Positions 1 through 8,862 of a stretch of DNA of 21,381 nucleotides are shown here, one piece after another (position 1 is the stretch's first letter; each line of letters begins with the position of its first letter). The stretch covers positions 1 through 21,381 of the forward strand of contig QANT01007553.1 in assembly GCA_003254885.1 (NCBI GenBank). The letters run 5' to 3'. The stretch is from Purshia tridentata (lineage: Eukaryota; Streptophyta; Magnoliopsida; Rosales; Rosaceae). The position numbers and the translations under genes are program-made. A model generated the notes under the pieces. It was not told the DNA's origin. It did not search any database and saw nothing but the letters and a program-made list of their open reading frames with translations.

Positions 1-736
1 ATTACCACCCAAAATCAAAGATTCCAATAGACTTAAGATGGTTTCCAAATCCCTAATTCCCAAGTTTCTAACTTCTCACAATAATTCCTTAATTTAAATT
101 CCAATTCACTCCAATTCCATACCATAACCACCAATTGCACCATAGAACTTTTAATTACCCTCAATTAAACAAGAATCCGAAATGGGCATAATCTCCCACT
201 TTTCCCAATTTTCCAATCTCTCAAATTCCTTTAAATTTCTTAATCTAACCTTCAATTCATAGTTACTAGGGGTGATTATTGCCCAAAAATACATAAAACA
301 CATTCCAATTTCCGAAATCTCAAGGGAATCCAAATTTGGGTTCTAACTTCCTAAATTCTAACTTCTCAAACATTCAAAATTAAACCACCAATTTAGAGGG
401 AAATAAAGCCTAGAATGAGGGGAAGAAAACCCACCTAAAATCAAGGAGATTGGTGCCGGAATCTGGTCGGAATTGACAAACAAATGGCGGCGGTGGCGCG
501 ACTGTAACTGGGCTGCTGCGTCTTCACGGCTGATCGGAATGATGATCTGAGACTATCAGTGGAAAGGCATCATCGATAGTTTTCCAACGATACCAAGATC
601 GCCAGAATTGGACATCAAACGAAGAAGTTATGGCCATTCAAAGTTTGGCCTTAAAGAGAGGAGGAGGAGAGAGAGAGGAGTGAGTGTGCGGGAGAGAGAG
701 GGAGAGGGGAGAGAAATAAAAGGGGGAAAAAGGAGA

Positions 737-754
737 TTCCAGAAATTTCTGGAA
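737..754 (-). promoter_or_regulatory. Heat-shock element in LTR A
   Basis: Perfect alternating array TTCcaGAAatTTCtgGAA, the canonical four-unit binding site for trimeric heat-shock factors. In LTR sense it lies just upstream of a TATA-like TTTATTTC (713-720) and a CT-rich patch, which is a promoter-proximal position. Function is inferred; the spacing is seen directly. Confidence 0.75.
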
Positions 755-884
755 TTTTTAAACCCGTTTCAACGAAATTACAAGTTTACCCCTCACTTTG
801 AACCTCCATATTTCTCAAACCGTAACTCCAAATGACGCATGCTACGTGTCTATGAACTCGTGGAGTCGAGCTCTACGCAACCAT

Positions 885-1066
885 GTCAAAGTCAACTCTA
901 AAATCCGAGCAATTTAAAAAGTCAACTTTTGAATCCTTTACCACGTCCCTAACTTTCTAACCGGAGCTCTAAATAACCCATGCCGCATGTCAATGAACTC
1001 GTGAGCTCAAGACCTTCCTAACAGACCCAAAGTCAAAACTAAAATCTTGCTGGAACCAAAAGTCAA
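885..1066 (-). promoter_or_regulatory. W-box cluster in LTR A U3
   Basis: Six TTGAC cores on the minus strand within about 180 bp (plus-strand gtcaa at 885, 891, 921, 989, 1032 and 1062). Four are full TTGACT W-boxes, the WRKY-factor site. The same set recurs in the other LTRs at matching places. Regulation by WRKY factors is inferred from the motif only. Confidence 0.45.
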
Positions 1067-1431
1067 CGTTAGGCCCTATTATAATGTAATGTACTTGAAA
1101 GATACGGGTCGTTACAGATAAAGCTAATAAGATAACTCAGTGAGTGGACATAAATTAAAATAAGCATTAATAAACCTTTACTTTCAAGTTTCCTTAAAAT
1201 TTCACAAACCTTCTTTGAAATCCCCCAATTTTAAAACATTTTGTAAAAAAATCCACTGGTAACTATAAGTAAATCAATATCATGAAATCCACTTTGAGAT
1301 TTTCTGGGAAAAATAAATAAAACTAATCAGGCCGACAAACATCAAATCAGAACTGAAGTTTATACTCTTTGAAACATTCTTATGAAACGGATGTAATAAT
1401 AAAAACGTTCACCCAACAGTTACCCACCGAA

Positions 1432-1566
1432 CCTGCCGTACATGCGCAGGGCCCACGACCTGCCGTATGCATGCAGGGCCACTAATCCTGCCGTACATGT
1501 GCAGAGCCAGGGTCTGTCATACACATGCAGGGCCAATATACCTGCCATACGTGCACGCAGGGCCAT
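1432..1566. repeat. 27-bp minisatellite, 5 units (X 3' LTR)
   Basis: Five head-to-tail units of about 27 bp, each with a core like CCTGCCGTACATGCGCAGGG, diverged in the last third of the unit. The array recurs at 5377-5511 (5 units) and 6648-6834 (7 units), so it belongs to the LTR and changes copy number. Confidence 0.85.
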
Positions 1567-1586
1567 TCCCAAAGGGCTAGGCATCC

Positions 1587-1618
1587 CGACACACGGCCCA
1601 AAGCCTATGTGTGTGTCG
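1587..1618. repeat. Conserved inverted repeat in LTR
   Basis: CGACACAC and GTGTGTCG form a perfect 8-bp stem around a 16-nt loop (ggcccaaagcctat region). The same hairpin occurs just downstream of the minisatellite in the other two full-length LTR copies. Confidence 0.6.
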
Positions 1619-2402
1619 TGATGGGTCCCAAAGACCTATGCAATCTGATAATCTGAAGGGTACTGCAAAGGGTGGTTTGAAAACCATTTCCCATAAATCT
1701 CTTTTTGCCCATAAAAACATATAACCTTTCCAATATCTAACGGCTCGAATAAATCATCATGAAAAATAGTTACCAAGCATATCAAATTTATTTCCATGCA
1801 TTAATCCTCAAACCATGCTCAAGAATCAAATAATATTTCTCAATTAATAAAACTCAATTAAAACTCAAAATTATAAATACGAATTAAATAATGAAATTCA
1901 TAAATAATTCATAAACAAAGTTTAGGAAACAAAGTCCACTCACAGAGATAGCCTAGCTTTGGTCTTCGACTGGATTGTCTCTGGACTCGAGAGTGTCGCC
2001 AAAAACCTAGGCTAATCATGACCGGAAATAGCTGAAATAGGCGGAGGAAGCTCGCGGCAAGGCTGAGCTTTCTGAGCTCCTCGCTGCACGTGGGAGCGAC
2101 GACCGACGAGGAAGGTGGCTGAGGGGCTGGCCGGTGACTGGAGAAGCAGCTGGTGGGGTTGGGTCGACCGGAAAGTGACCAAGGTGGCTAGGTTGTCGCA
2201 TGGGTCGTACGCAGGGGAGAAAGAGAGATCAGGAGAGAGAAGAGAGAGGCTGGGGGGCGTCGCCGGTGGGTCTAGGCGGCCGGAAAAGGGGCTGGGCGTC
2301 GCGCAGGGGAGAGAGGAGAAGAGAAGAAGTAACGGGCTGGGGGATGGCTGTGGCTTCTGCGAGTGGGGGGGAAATAAGAGAAAGAGAAAGAGAGAGAGAG
2401 AT

Positions 2403-2420
2403 TTCCAGAAAATTCTGGAA
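2403..2420 (-). promoter_or_regulatory. Heat-shock element in X 3' LTR
   Basis: Perfect TTCcaGAAaaTTCtgGAA at the same promoter position as in the other four LTRs, followed in LTR sense by a CT tract and TTATTTC. Confidence 0.75.
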
Positions 2421-2776
2421 ATCAAAAGCCATTTCTCCTAATTTACTAGTTTGCCCCTCCCTTTAAACCTCTGTATTTCTCAAACCGTAACTCCAAACGA
2501 CGCATGCTACGTGTCTACAGACTCGTGAAGTTGAGTTCTATGCAGCCATGTCAAAGTCAATTCTGGAATTCAGGTAATTTAAAAAGTCAACTTTGGGTCT
2601 TTTCTCACGTTCATAACTTTCTATCCGTGGCTCTAAACAACCCATGCCACGTGTCAATGAACTCGTGAGCTCAAGACCTTCCTAACGGACCCAAGGTCAA
2701 AGCTAAAATCTTATTAGAACCAAAAGTCAACGTTGGGCCCTATTACAATGTACTTAAAAGGTACGGGTCGTTACAA

Positions 2777-2785
2777 TCTCCCCCC
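2777..2785 (-). other. Polypurine tract of element X
   Basis: Minus strand reads GGGGGGAGA, then one T, then the LTR start TGTAACG. This purine run directly before a 3' LTR is the plus-strand DNA primer site in gypsy elements. Just upstream (in element sense) is AATTTCGAGGACGAAAT, typical of the end of Tekay/Del-type pol regions (an 'NFEDE'-like C-terminus) and here the only trace of pol. Confidence 0.85.
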
Positions 2786-3315
2786 GTTAGAAAATTTCGT
2801 CCTCGAAATTTTTCACACGTGGTGGTAATCTAGTTCTCAAGTTCCTTAATTTCTTCCTTTGCTCTTCTCAACTATAAGCCACCACGCTTCCATTGCGCTA
2901 CTCTGATTGAATCTCTTAACTTCAACTATAATCAGACAACTTCCTTCGGCTTCCCTTAGTGTTTCTTTCCTAGAACACTGTTTCCCCACTAACTACGCCA
3001 TCTAGCACGCTCCAACTACAAATGGGATATTTTTACTTAAGTCCATACCTTAAATTTATTCTCTCCAACCACTTAATCACTTTTATTCTCAATCATTTCC
3101 TCCATTCCATCCTAATTAGAATTTCCATTAGCCTCCCTTACCATTCGACAATCGATATCACACTTATCTCCCCAAAAACTATTACTTAGGATCTTACTAA
3201 ATTCTCCAATTTACCTCGTATTGTACTTAAGCTTCTCTAACGACAAACAGAGCTAGTCTACGTGGAATAATAAAGTGTGTAACTAACAAACTATGGGCCT
3301 CTCACCCAAACTAAA
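2786..3315 (-). other. Internal 3' region of X without pol domains
   Basis: About 530 bp between the gag stop and the polypurine tract. I see no protease (D[ST]GA), reverse transcriptase (YxDD) or integrase motif in any frame and no long ORF. Apart from the pol-end-like bases near 2790-2815 the sequence is AT-rich and unrecognised. It is either filler of a non-autonomous lineage or the scar of a large internal deletion. Confidence 0.6.
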
Positions 3316-4592
3316 TCACGTACCTAAAATGACGTCTGGAGAAACTGATGCCTGCTGTTGGGTCATGGCAAAGACTCTGCCTGAAGCTCTAAAATGTCCT
3401 CTTTGTTGTCTACCACCTCTAACGGAGTGACTAGACTGAGCGCCACTACTACTTGTACTACCTCCACTCTGTGTCGCTCCATGGCTATAACTCTGAGCCC
3501 CAAGAGTTTGCTTCGTCCGTACAGCTGATCCAGAAGCTTCACCTTCTCCATGGTACAACATCAGGCAGTCCTTTCTGTAGTGTCCCATCTACCCACAATG
3601 GAAGCATCCTTCCGTAGTACCTATTAGGCAAGGCCCTTCATGACGACTATTGCAAGTCTCACAAACCGGATATTTGTGGGCACCAACTCTAGCGGATTGC
3701 TGTCTTTCTGAGAAATTCGAAGTACTAACACTACCAGAAATGGACTGATCTCCGAATTTGAGACTATGTCCTGAACTTTGCCTACCACCAACATCATGTT
3801 GGTAACCTCCGAATCCACTACTTCCCGAAGAACTAGAACTGAAACTGCCCTTTTTGGATGGTCCTTGACTAGGACTACCTACTATTGTGCTCTGATAATA
3901 ACAGCGTCTCATCCCACCTCTGTTTCCTTCTGTAAGAGACCTTTCAACTTTCATGGTAGCCTCTCTCAGGCTAGAGTAGCTGGTATGCATAGCAGTTGCA
4001 ACTGTTGTACGAATTTCTTCTCTTAGACCATCCTCAAATCTAGAGCACTTCTCTCTCTCATCCACCACAAGATGCGGGTAAAATCTAGAAAGCTCTATAA
4101 ATTTCCTCTCATACTCTGCCACTGTCATGGACCCCTATCTCAATCTATGGAATTCTACCCATTTCTCATCACAGTACACTCTGGAATAATACTGCTCATA
4201 AAAAGCACTTCTAAACCTATCCCAAGTAATCTCATCAGCAGTCAGTCTTACTTTTTCTGATTCCCACCAAAAATAAGCATCACCGTCAAGTAAGAATGGA
4301 GCTAGGACGATCTTTTCTTCATCCAGACACCTCATGACCTCAAAAATTCTTTCTAGTCTCACTATCCAGTTATTAGCTACACCAGGATCAGTTGTCCCTT
4401 TAAAGACTGTAGCCCCAAGTCTATGGGCTCGTTCAATACTGTAATATGCTTCTGTAGGTCCCCGAGTACGTACTACATTTGTCATCGCTTCAACTAATCG
4501 ATCCAAAAATTGAGTAAATCCTTGTGCAGTCTCGTTTACGCCTTCATTAACCCTATGGTGGTCCCCGGCGGTCGGCCATGTCGAGGAGGCAT
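3316..4592 (-). pseudogene. gag: Ty3/gypsy gag pseudogene (capsid plus CCHC zinc knuckle)
   Basis: Encodes the retrotransposon capsid/nucleocapsid protein that packages element RNA in cytoplasmic particles. The likely start is the ATG at 4592 (MPPRHGRPP), but a frameshift soon after (about 4555-4570) breaks it. The main frame continues about 4560-4135 with the retrotransposon gag domain (FKGTTDPGVANNW, then WDRFRSAFYEQYY). After a stop it runs 4128-3589 (MTVAEYERKFIELSRFYP, a Ser/Gly-rich linker), then after a second stop through 3588-3316. The zinc knuckle CX2CX4HX4C spans that second stop (CFHCG-stop-MGHYRKDC). Both internal stops are TAG where relatives have CAG (Gln). The frame ends at RVFAMTQQQA...PDVILGT, the usual lead-in to protease, which is missing. 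Confidence 0.9.
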
Positions 4593-4670
4593 AATTCCTA
4601 AAATAAAACCAAGAAATTCACAGAAACAAGGATGCACACTTCGTGCAAAGCTAGAGGAATCCTAAACCTA

Positions 4671-4683
4671 TGCTTTGATACCA
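4671..4683 (-). other. Primer binding site (initiator tRNA-Met type)
   Basis: Minus strand reads TGGTATCAAAGCA three bases after the LTR terminus ...TGTCA. It matches the complement of the plant initiator-Met tRNA 3' end (TGGTATCAGAGCC) except at two positions. It fixes the inner edge of the 5' LTR at 4687. Confidence 0.8.
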
Positions 4684-5376
4684 AATTGACAGGACCATCT
4701 CCAAATTCCACCCTGGAACTCGGAGGGATCCTGCGGGAATCCAATATCAAGGAAAATCCTACCGAAAATTCAGCAGAACCTCCCCTGAAATTGGACTAAC
4801 CATTTCTCCAAGAAGACCTGCAAAAGCACACTTCTAAACACTACAGCTCCTCTACCACAACCAAGGGGTCTTCGACCCAAAGTTCAAAACCAATTATTTA
4901 ACTATTCAAAAGATTATCAGGGCTGGCTACAAAATTCACTAAGAAACTAGATTTACAAGAATAACTAAGCGCCTACAAAATTCACTAAGTTCGCTAGATT
5001 TCCTCGACATCTTTGGCACGACCGCTACAACCTGGGGGGAAAATTAAAACAACAACAAAGGATACAGCTAATGAGATAACTCAGTGAGTGGACATAAATC
5101 AAAATAAGCATTAATAAACCTTTACTTTCAAGTTTTCTTAAAATTTCACAAACCTTCTTTGAAAGCCCCCAGTTTTAAAACATTTTGTAAAAAAAATCCA
5201 CTGGTAACTATAAGTAAATCAATACCTTAAAATCCACTTTGAGATTTTCTGTGAAAAATAAATAAAACTAATCAGGCCGACAAACATCAAATCAGAACTG
5301 AAGTTTATACTCTTTGAAACATTCTTATGAAACGGATGTAATAATAAAAACGCTCACCCAACAGTTACCCACCGAA

Positions 5377-5511
5377 CCTGCCGTACATGCGCAGGGCCTA
5401 CGACCTACCGTACGCATGCAGGGCCACTAATCCTGTCGTACATGTGTAGAGCTAGGGTCTGTCATACACATGCAGGGCCAATATACCTGTCATACGTGTA
5501 CGTAGGGCCAC
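5377..5511. repeat. 27-bp minisatellite, 5 units (X 5' LTR)
   Basis: Same array as at 1432, with the same number of units, as expected for two LTRs of one insertion. Individual units differ by C-to-T type changes (for example CCTGTCGTACATGTGTAGAG). Confidence 0.85.
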
Positions 5512-5531
5512 CCCCAAAGGGCTAGGCATCC

Positions 5532-5563
5532 CGACACACGGCCCAAAGCCTATGTGTGTGTCG
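5532..5563. repeat. Conserved inverted repeat in LTR
   Basis: CGACACAC / GTGTGTCG stem as at 1587. Stem bases are unchanged although the neighbouring sequence has diverged. Confidence 0.6.
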
Positions 5564-5942
5564 TGATGGGTCAGACCTATGCAATCTGATAATCTGAAGG
5601 GTACTGCAAAGGGTGGTTTGAAAACCATTTCCCATAAATCTTTTTTTGCCCATAAAAACATATAACCTTTCCAAAATCTAACGGCTCGAATAAATCGTCA
5701 CAAAAAATAGTTACCAAGCACATCAAATCTATTTCCATGCATTAATCCTCAAACCATGCTCAAGAATCAAATAATATTTCGCAATTAATAAACTCAATTA
5801 AAACTCAAAATTATAAATACGAATTAAATCATGAAATTCATAAAGAATTCATAAACAAAGTTTAGGAAACAAAGTCCACTCACAGAGATAGCCTAACTTT
5901 GGTCTCCGGCTGGATCTCTCTGGACTCGGGAGTGTCATCAAG

Positions 5943-5947
5943 AACCT
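5943..5947. repeat. Target-site duplication of LTR C, left copy
   Basis: AACCT directly before the LTR end TGATAGG. It is identical to 8858-8862 on the other side of the solo LTR. Confidence 0.85.
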
Positions 5948-6647
5948 TGATAGGACCCTCCCCGAATTCCTCCCTGGAACTCGGAGTAATCCTGTGGGAA
6001 TCCAATATCAAGAAAAATCCTATCGAAAATTCGGCAAAACCTCCCCTGAAATTGGACTAACCCTTTCTTCACGAAAACCTGCAAAACACTTCTAAGTACC
6101 ACATCTCCTTTACCACAACCAAAGGGTCTCTGACCCAAAATTTTAAAACCAATTGATTTAACTATTCAGTTGATTATCAGAGCTACGCTAAAAAATTTAC
6201 TAAGGAAATAAGATTTACAAGAAAATTTTAAACACCTATAAACTACACCAGCTAACTAGATTTCCTCGACGTCCTTGGCTCGACTGGTTCACCGCTACAA
6301 CCTGGGGGAAAATTTAAAATAACAACAAAGGATAAAATCTAATGAGATAAACTCAGTGAGTGGACATAAACCAAAATAAGCATTAAAAATCCTTTACTTT
6401 TAAGTTTCTTTAAGACCTCATAAATCTTCTTTGAAATCCCCCAGTTTTAAAATAACTTTCATAAAATCTATTGAAAACTCTATAAGTAAATCAATACTTT
6501 AAAATTCACTTTGAGATTTTCTGGGAAAATAAATCAAACAATTTAAGCTGACAAGCATCAAACCAAAACTGAAATTTATATCTTTTGAAACATTCTTATA
6601 AAACTGATATAATAATAAAACGTTCACCCAAACAGTTACCTACCGAA

Positions 6648-6834
6648 CCTGCTGTACATGCGCAGGGCCCACGACCTGCCGTACGCATGCAGGGCTAATA
6701 GCCTGCCGTACATGCGCAGAGCTCACAACCTGCCATACGCATGCAGGGCTAATAATCCTGCCGTACATGTGTAGAGCCATGGTCTGTCATACACATGCAG
6801 GGCCAACATACCTGCCATACGTGCACGCAGGGCC
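6648..6834. repeat. 27-bp minisatellite, expanded to 7 units (solo LTR C)
   Basis: Seven units with cores CCTGCCGTACATGCGCAG or CCTGCCATACGCATGCAGGG alternate before the shared last three units. Compared with the 5-unit arrays, a two-unit block appears duplicated (units 1-2 resemble units 3-4). Confidence 0.85.
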
Positions 6835-6856
6835 ACCCCCAAAGGGCAAGGCATCG

Positions 6857-6888
6857 CGACACACGGCCCAAAGCCTATGTGTGTGTCG
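6857..6888. repeat. Conserved inverted repeat in LTR
   Basis: Same CGACACAC / GTGTGTCG stem-loop as in both LTRs of X, again directly after the minisatellite. Confidence 0.6.
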
Positions 6889-8457
6889 TGATGGGTCCCA
6901 AAGACCTATATAATCTGACAATCTGAAGGGTACTGTGAAGGGTACTGCGAAGGGTGGTTTGAAAATCCTTTTCTTCAGAACTTCTTTTCTCAATATATAA
7001 AATACTTAAAATTTCTCAAAAACCAAGACTAGTAAACCCTTGGTACAAAAGCCCATTGAAATCCAATATTTTCTCAAAACTCAAGCATAAAAACATCTTT
7101 TCAATTTCTTTATGTCTAGCCAAAGCATAAAACCCAAAGTGACTAATTCAATGTCCAGAATTCAAATCAACACTTATTTAAGAAATCCGGAAGCCAAACT
7201 CACGAACCAAATATATTTCTATTTTAAATAAATCACAGCTCAAATAACTCAAAATATAACTATGAATTAAATCATTAAATTCATAAAAATAGTTTAGGAA
7301 ACGAAGTCCACTCACAGAGATAGCCTAGCTTTGGTCTCCGACCGGGTCGTCTCGGGTATTGGAAGTGTCGCCTAACACGAGAACGACAAAACGTTAGAAT
7401 ACTAATCAATTTACGATCGTAAAAACACAAGTGCACGTTCTAGGCTTTACGCTCCACAAATCTATATTTAACTATAGCCCAACTCATCTTCCGTCTAGAC
7501 TCAAAACCCGATGCCACTAGCTTATTTTTATCCGGTAAATTTTCCCAATTAACCTCCATTCTACCTAACTTGACCAAAGATCGTCCGGGTGTCGTTTCGA
7601 CAACCCATAAGTGCCCAATTTCACCCCAAACTCACCATTTCTCCGATTTTCTTCAAACTAACCATTCTAAACACCGATAAATTATTCCTAAGAATGAAAA
7701 TCATTCCCCATTTGCCATTAAATCGCTATAAACACTTTATATTTCTAGAAATCTCAAAATAGACCTAAGCCTCAACTGTCCAACTTCCAAGTTTCTTCAA
7801 AGTTTCCCAAATTTCTCATTCTAATCTTTGATTAAAGGTTCCTAATGATAGAAATTACTCAAAACACCTCACCATTTGTGTTAATTTTGAAAACCCAAGC
7901 CAAACCCGTAATGGGCATAACCCCAATTTCCCCAACTTTCCAATTTCTTCAAATTCCTTAAAATTTATTGCTCTAATCCTCAATTGGAAGTTCCTAAGAG
8001 TGATTAATATCCAAAAATAACTCAAAACACCACACAATCTTAGTTTTCCAAGAGAACTCGAAATGGGTGTGTAAACTCCAAAAATTGATAAACGAAAATA
8101 CTCAAATTTAGAGGACAATACCTTAGGGGAAAGGAAGCACACGAAGAGAGGAGTAAAACCCACTAAGAATCCGACCCAAACAAGGCCTGAAACGGCCGGA
8201 ATCGACGAAGAACGACGGCGGTGGCGCGATAACTGGGCTGCTGCGTCTTCAAGGCTGATCGGAATGATGATCTGAGACTATCAATGGAAAGGCATCGTCG
8301 ATAGCTTTCCAACAATACCAAGATCGCTAGAGTCAGACATCAAACGAAGAAGTTATGGCCATTCAAAGTTTGGCCTTGAAGAGAGGAGGAGAGAGAGAGA
8401 AGAGTGAGAGTGCGGGAGAGGGGGGAGAGGAGAGAGAAATAAAAAGTGGGGGGAAAT

Positions 8458-8475
8458 TTCCAGAATTTTCTGGAA
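8458..8475 (-). promoter_or_regulatory. Heat-shock element in solo LTR C
   Basis: Perfect TTCcaGAAttTTCtgGAA, with GAAATAAA (minus TTTATTTC) about 15-25 bp downstream in LTR sense, then a CT-rich run. Confidence 0.75.
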
Positions 8476-8857
8476 CTTTAAACCCATTTCAACGTAATTA
8501 CAAGTTTGCCCCTTACTTTAAACCTCCGTATTTTCCAAACCGTAGTAAACCTCCGTATTTTCCAAACCGTAGCTCCAAATAATGTATGCTACGTGTCTAT
8601 GAACTCGTGAAGTCGAGCTCTACGTAACCATGTCAAAGTCAACTTTGAAATTTGGGTAATTCAAAAAGTCAACTTTGGGTCTCTTCTCACGTTCCTAACT
8701 TTCTAACCGAGGCTCTAAATAACCCATGCCGCGTGTCAATGAACTCGTGAGCTCAAGACCTTCCTAACGGATCCAAGGTCAAAGCTAAAATCTTACTAGA
8801 ACCAAAAGACAACGTTGGGCCCTATTATAGTGTACTTAAAAGGTACAGGTCGTTACA

Positions 8858-8862
8858 AACCT
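8858..8862. repeat. Target-site duplication of LTR C, right copy
   Basis: AACCT immediately after ...CGTTACA; identical to 5943-5947. Confidence 0.85.

Larger units (their letters stand above)
1..1116 (-). mobile_element. LTR 'A' (partial Ty3/gypsy LTR, cut by window edge)
   Basis: In minus-strand sense it begins TGTAACGACCCG at 1116 and runs leftward off the window. The first ~400 bp (U3) align by eye with the starts of the LTRs at 2775, 8857, 9662 and 11313. Next come a heat-shock element, a TTTATTTC TATA-like box and a CT-rich tract, then a leader resembling LTR C. It begins exactly inside the LTR of element X: bases from 1117 match those from about 5064 in X's other LTR, while the expected continuation (4687-5063 equivalent) is missing. 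The other half of that LTR should therefore lie left of the window. The expected 5-bp target duplication on the right is 1117-1121 (gataa). Confidence 0.85.
1117..2775 (-). mobile_element. 3' LTR of element X ('B'), truncated by LTR A
   Basis: Starts TGTAACGACC one base after the polypurine tract and matches the split 5' LTR (8863-9662 joined to about 5064-5947) along its length. Over the first ~375 bp I count roughly two dozen differences by eye, mostly transitions, so the insertion is old. It carries U3 with W-box cores, a heat-shock element (2403-2420), a GA/CT-rich promoter tract, a GC-rich leader (about 2000-2330), a 27-bp minisatellite (1432-1566) and a conserved hairpin (1587-1618). 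The last ~380 bp of the LTR are missing because LTR A begins at 1116. Confidence 0.85.
4687..5947 (-). mobile_element. 5' LTR of element X, distal part
   Basis: The 3' half of X's 5' LTR, ending (minus sense) ...CCTGTCA next to the primer site. It includes the 27-bp minisatellite and the hairpin. It joins 8863-9662 once the solo LTR C and one target duplication (AACCT, 5943-5947 and 8858-8862) are removed. The segment 5064-5942 is near-identical to 1117-1990 of the 3' LTR. Confidence 0.85.
5948..8857 (-). mobile_element. Solo LTR 'C' (2.91 kb) inserted in X's 5' LTR
   Basis: In minus sense it starts TGTAACGACC at 8857 and ends ...CCTATCA at 5948, and is flanked by perfect AACCT duplications. 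There is no primer site, gag or polypurine tract inside, so it is a single LTR left by recombination between the two LTRs of a full element. Its two ends match X's LTR, but it carries about 1 kb more in the leader (about 7370-8400). Contents in LTR sense: W-box cores, heat-shock element 8458-8475, TATTTC box, CT tract, leader, hairpin (6857-6888), a 7-unit minisatellite, and an end of type 4687. Confidence 0.9.

Noticed and set aside
608..835. Plus-strand frames in LTR GA tracts (also 2115-2441, 8355-8582, 8969-9274, 10572-11036)
   Set aside because: Arg/Glu/Gly-rich translations of GAGAGA repeats, antisense to LTR transcription.
1432..1566. CRISPR-like array
   Set aside because: Units are contiguous with no unique spacers, the same array is in three LTRs, and the DNA is plant nuclear.
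2012..2425. 137-residue minus-strand frame, with a similar 158-residue frame at 8836-9312 (both start MISRIFWKSLSL)
   Set aside because: The shared start codon lies in the heat-shock element upstream of the promoter box, and the peptides are Ser/Pro/Leu-rich products of CT/GC-rich leader DNA. Open by composition, not by coding.
5452..5661. Minus-strand frames over the minisatellite (also 6787-6993)
   Set aside because: Translation of repeat and hairpin; not shared in frame among the LTRs and no known domain.
5948..8857. LTR C as a complete small retrotransposon
   Set aside because: No primer site, polypurine tract or internal direct LTR copies; single TG...CA unit with target duplication, hence a solo LTR.
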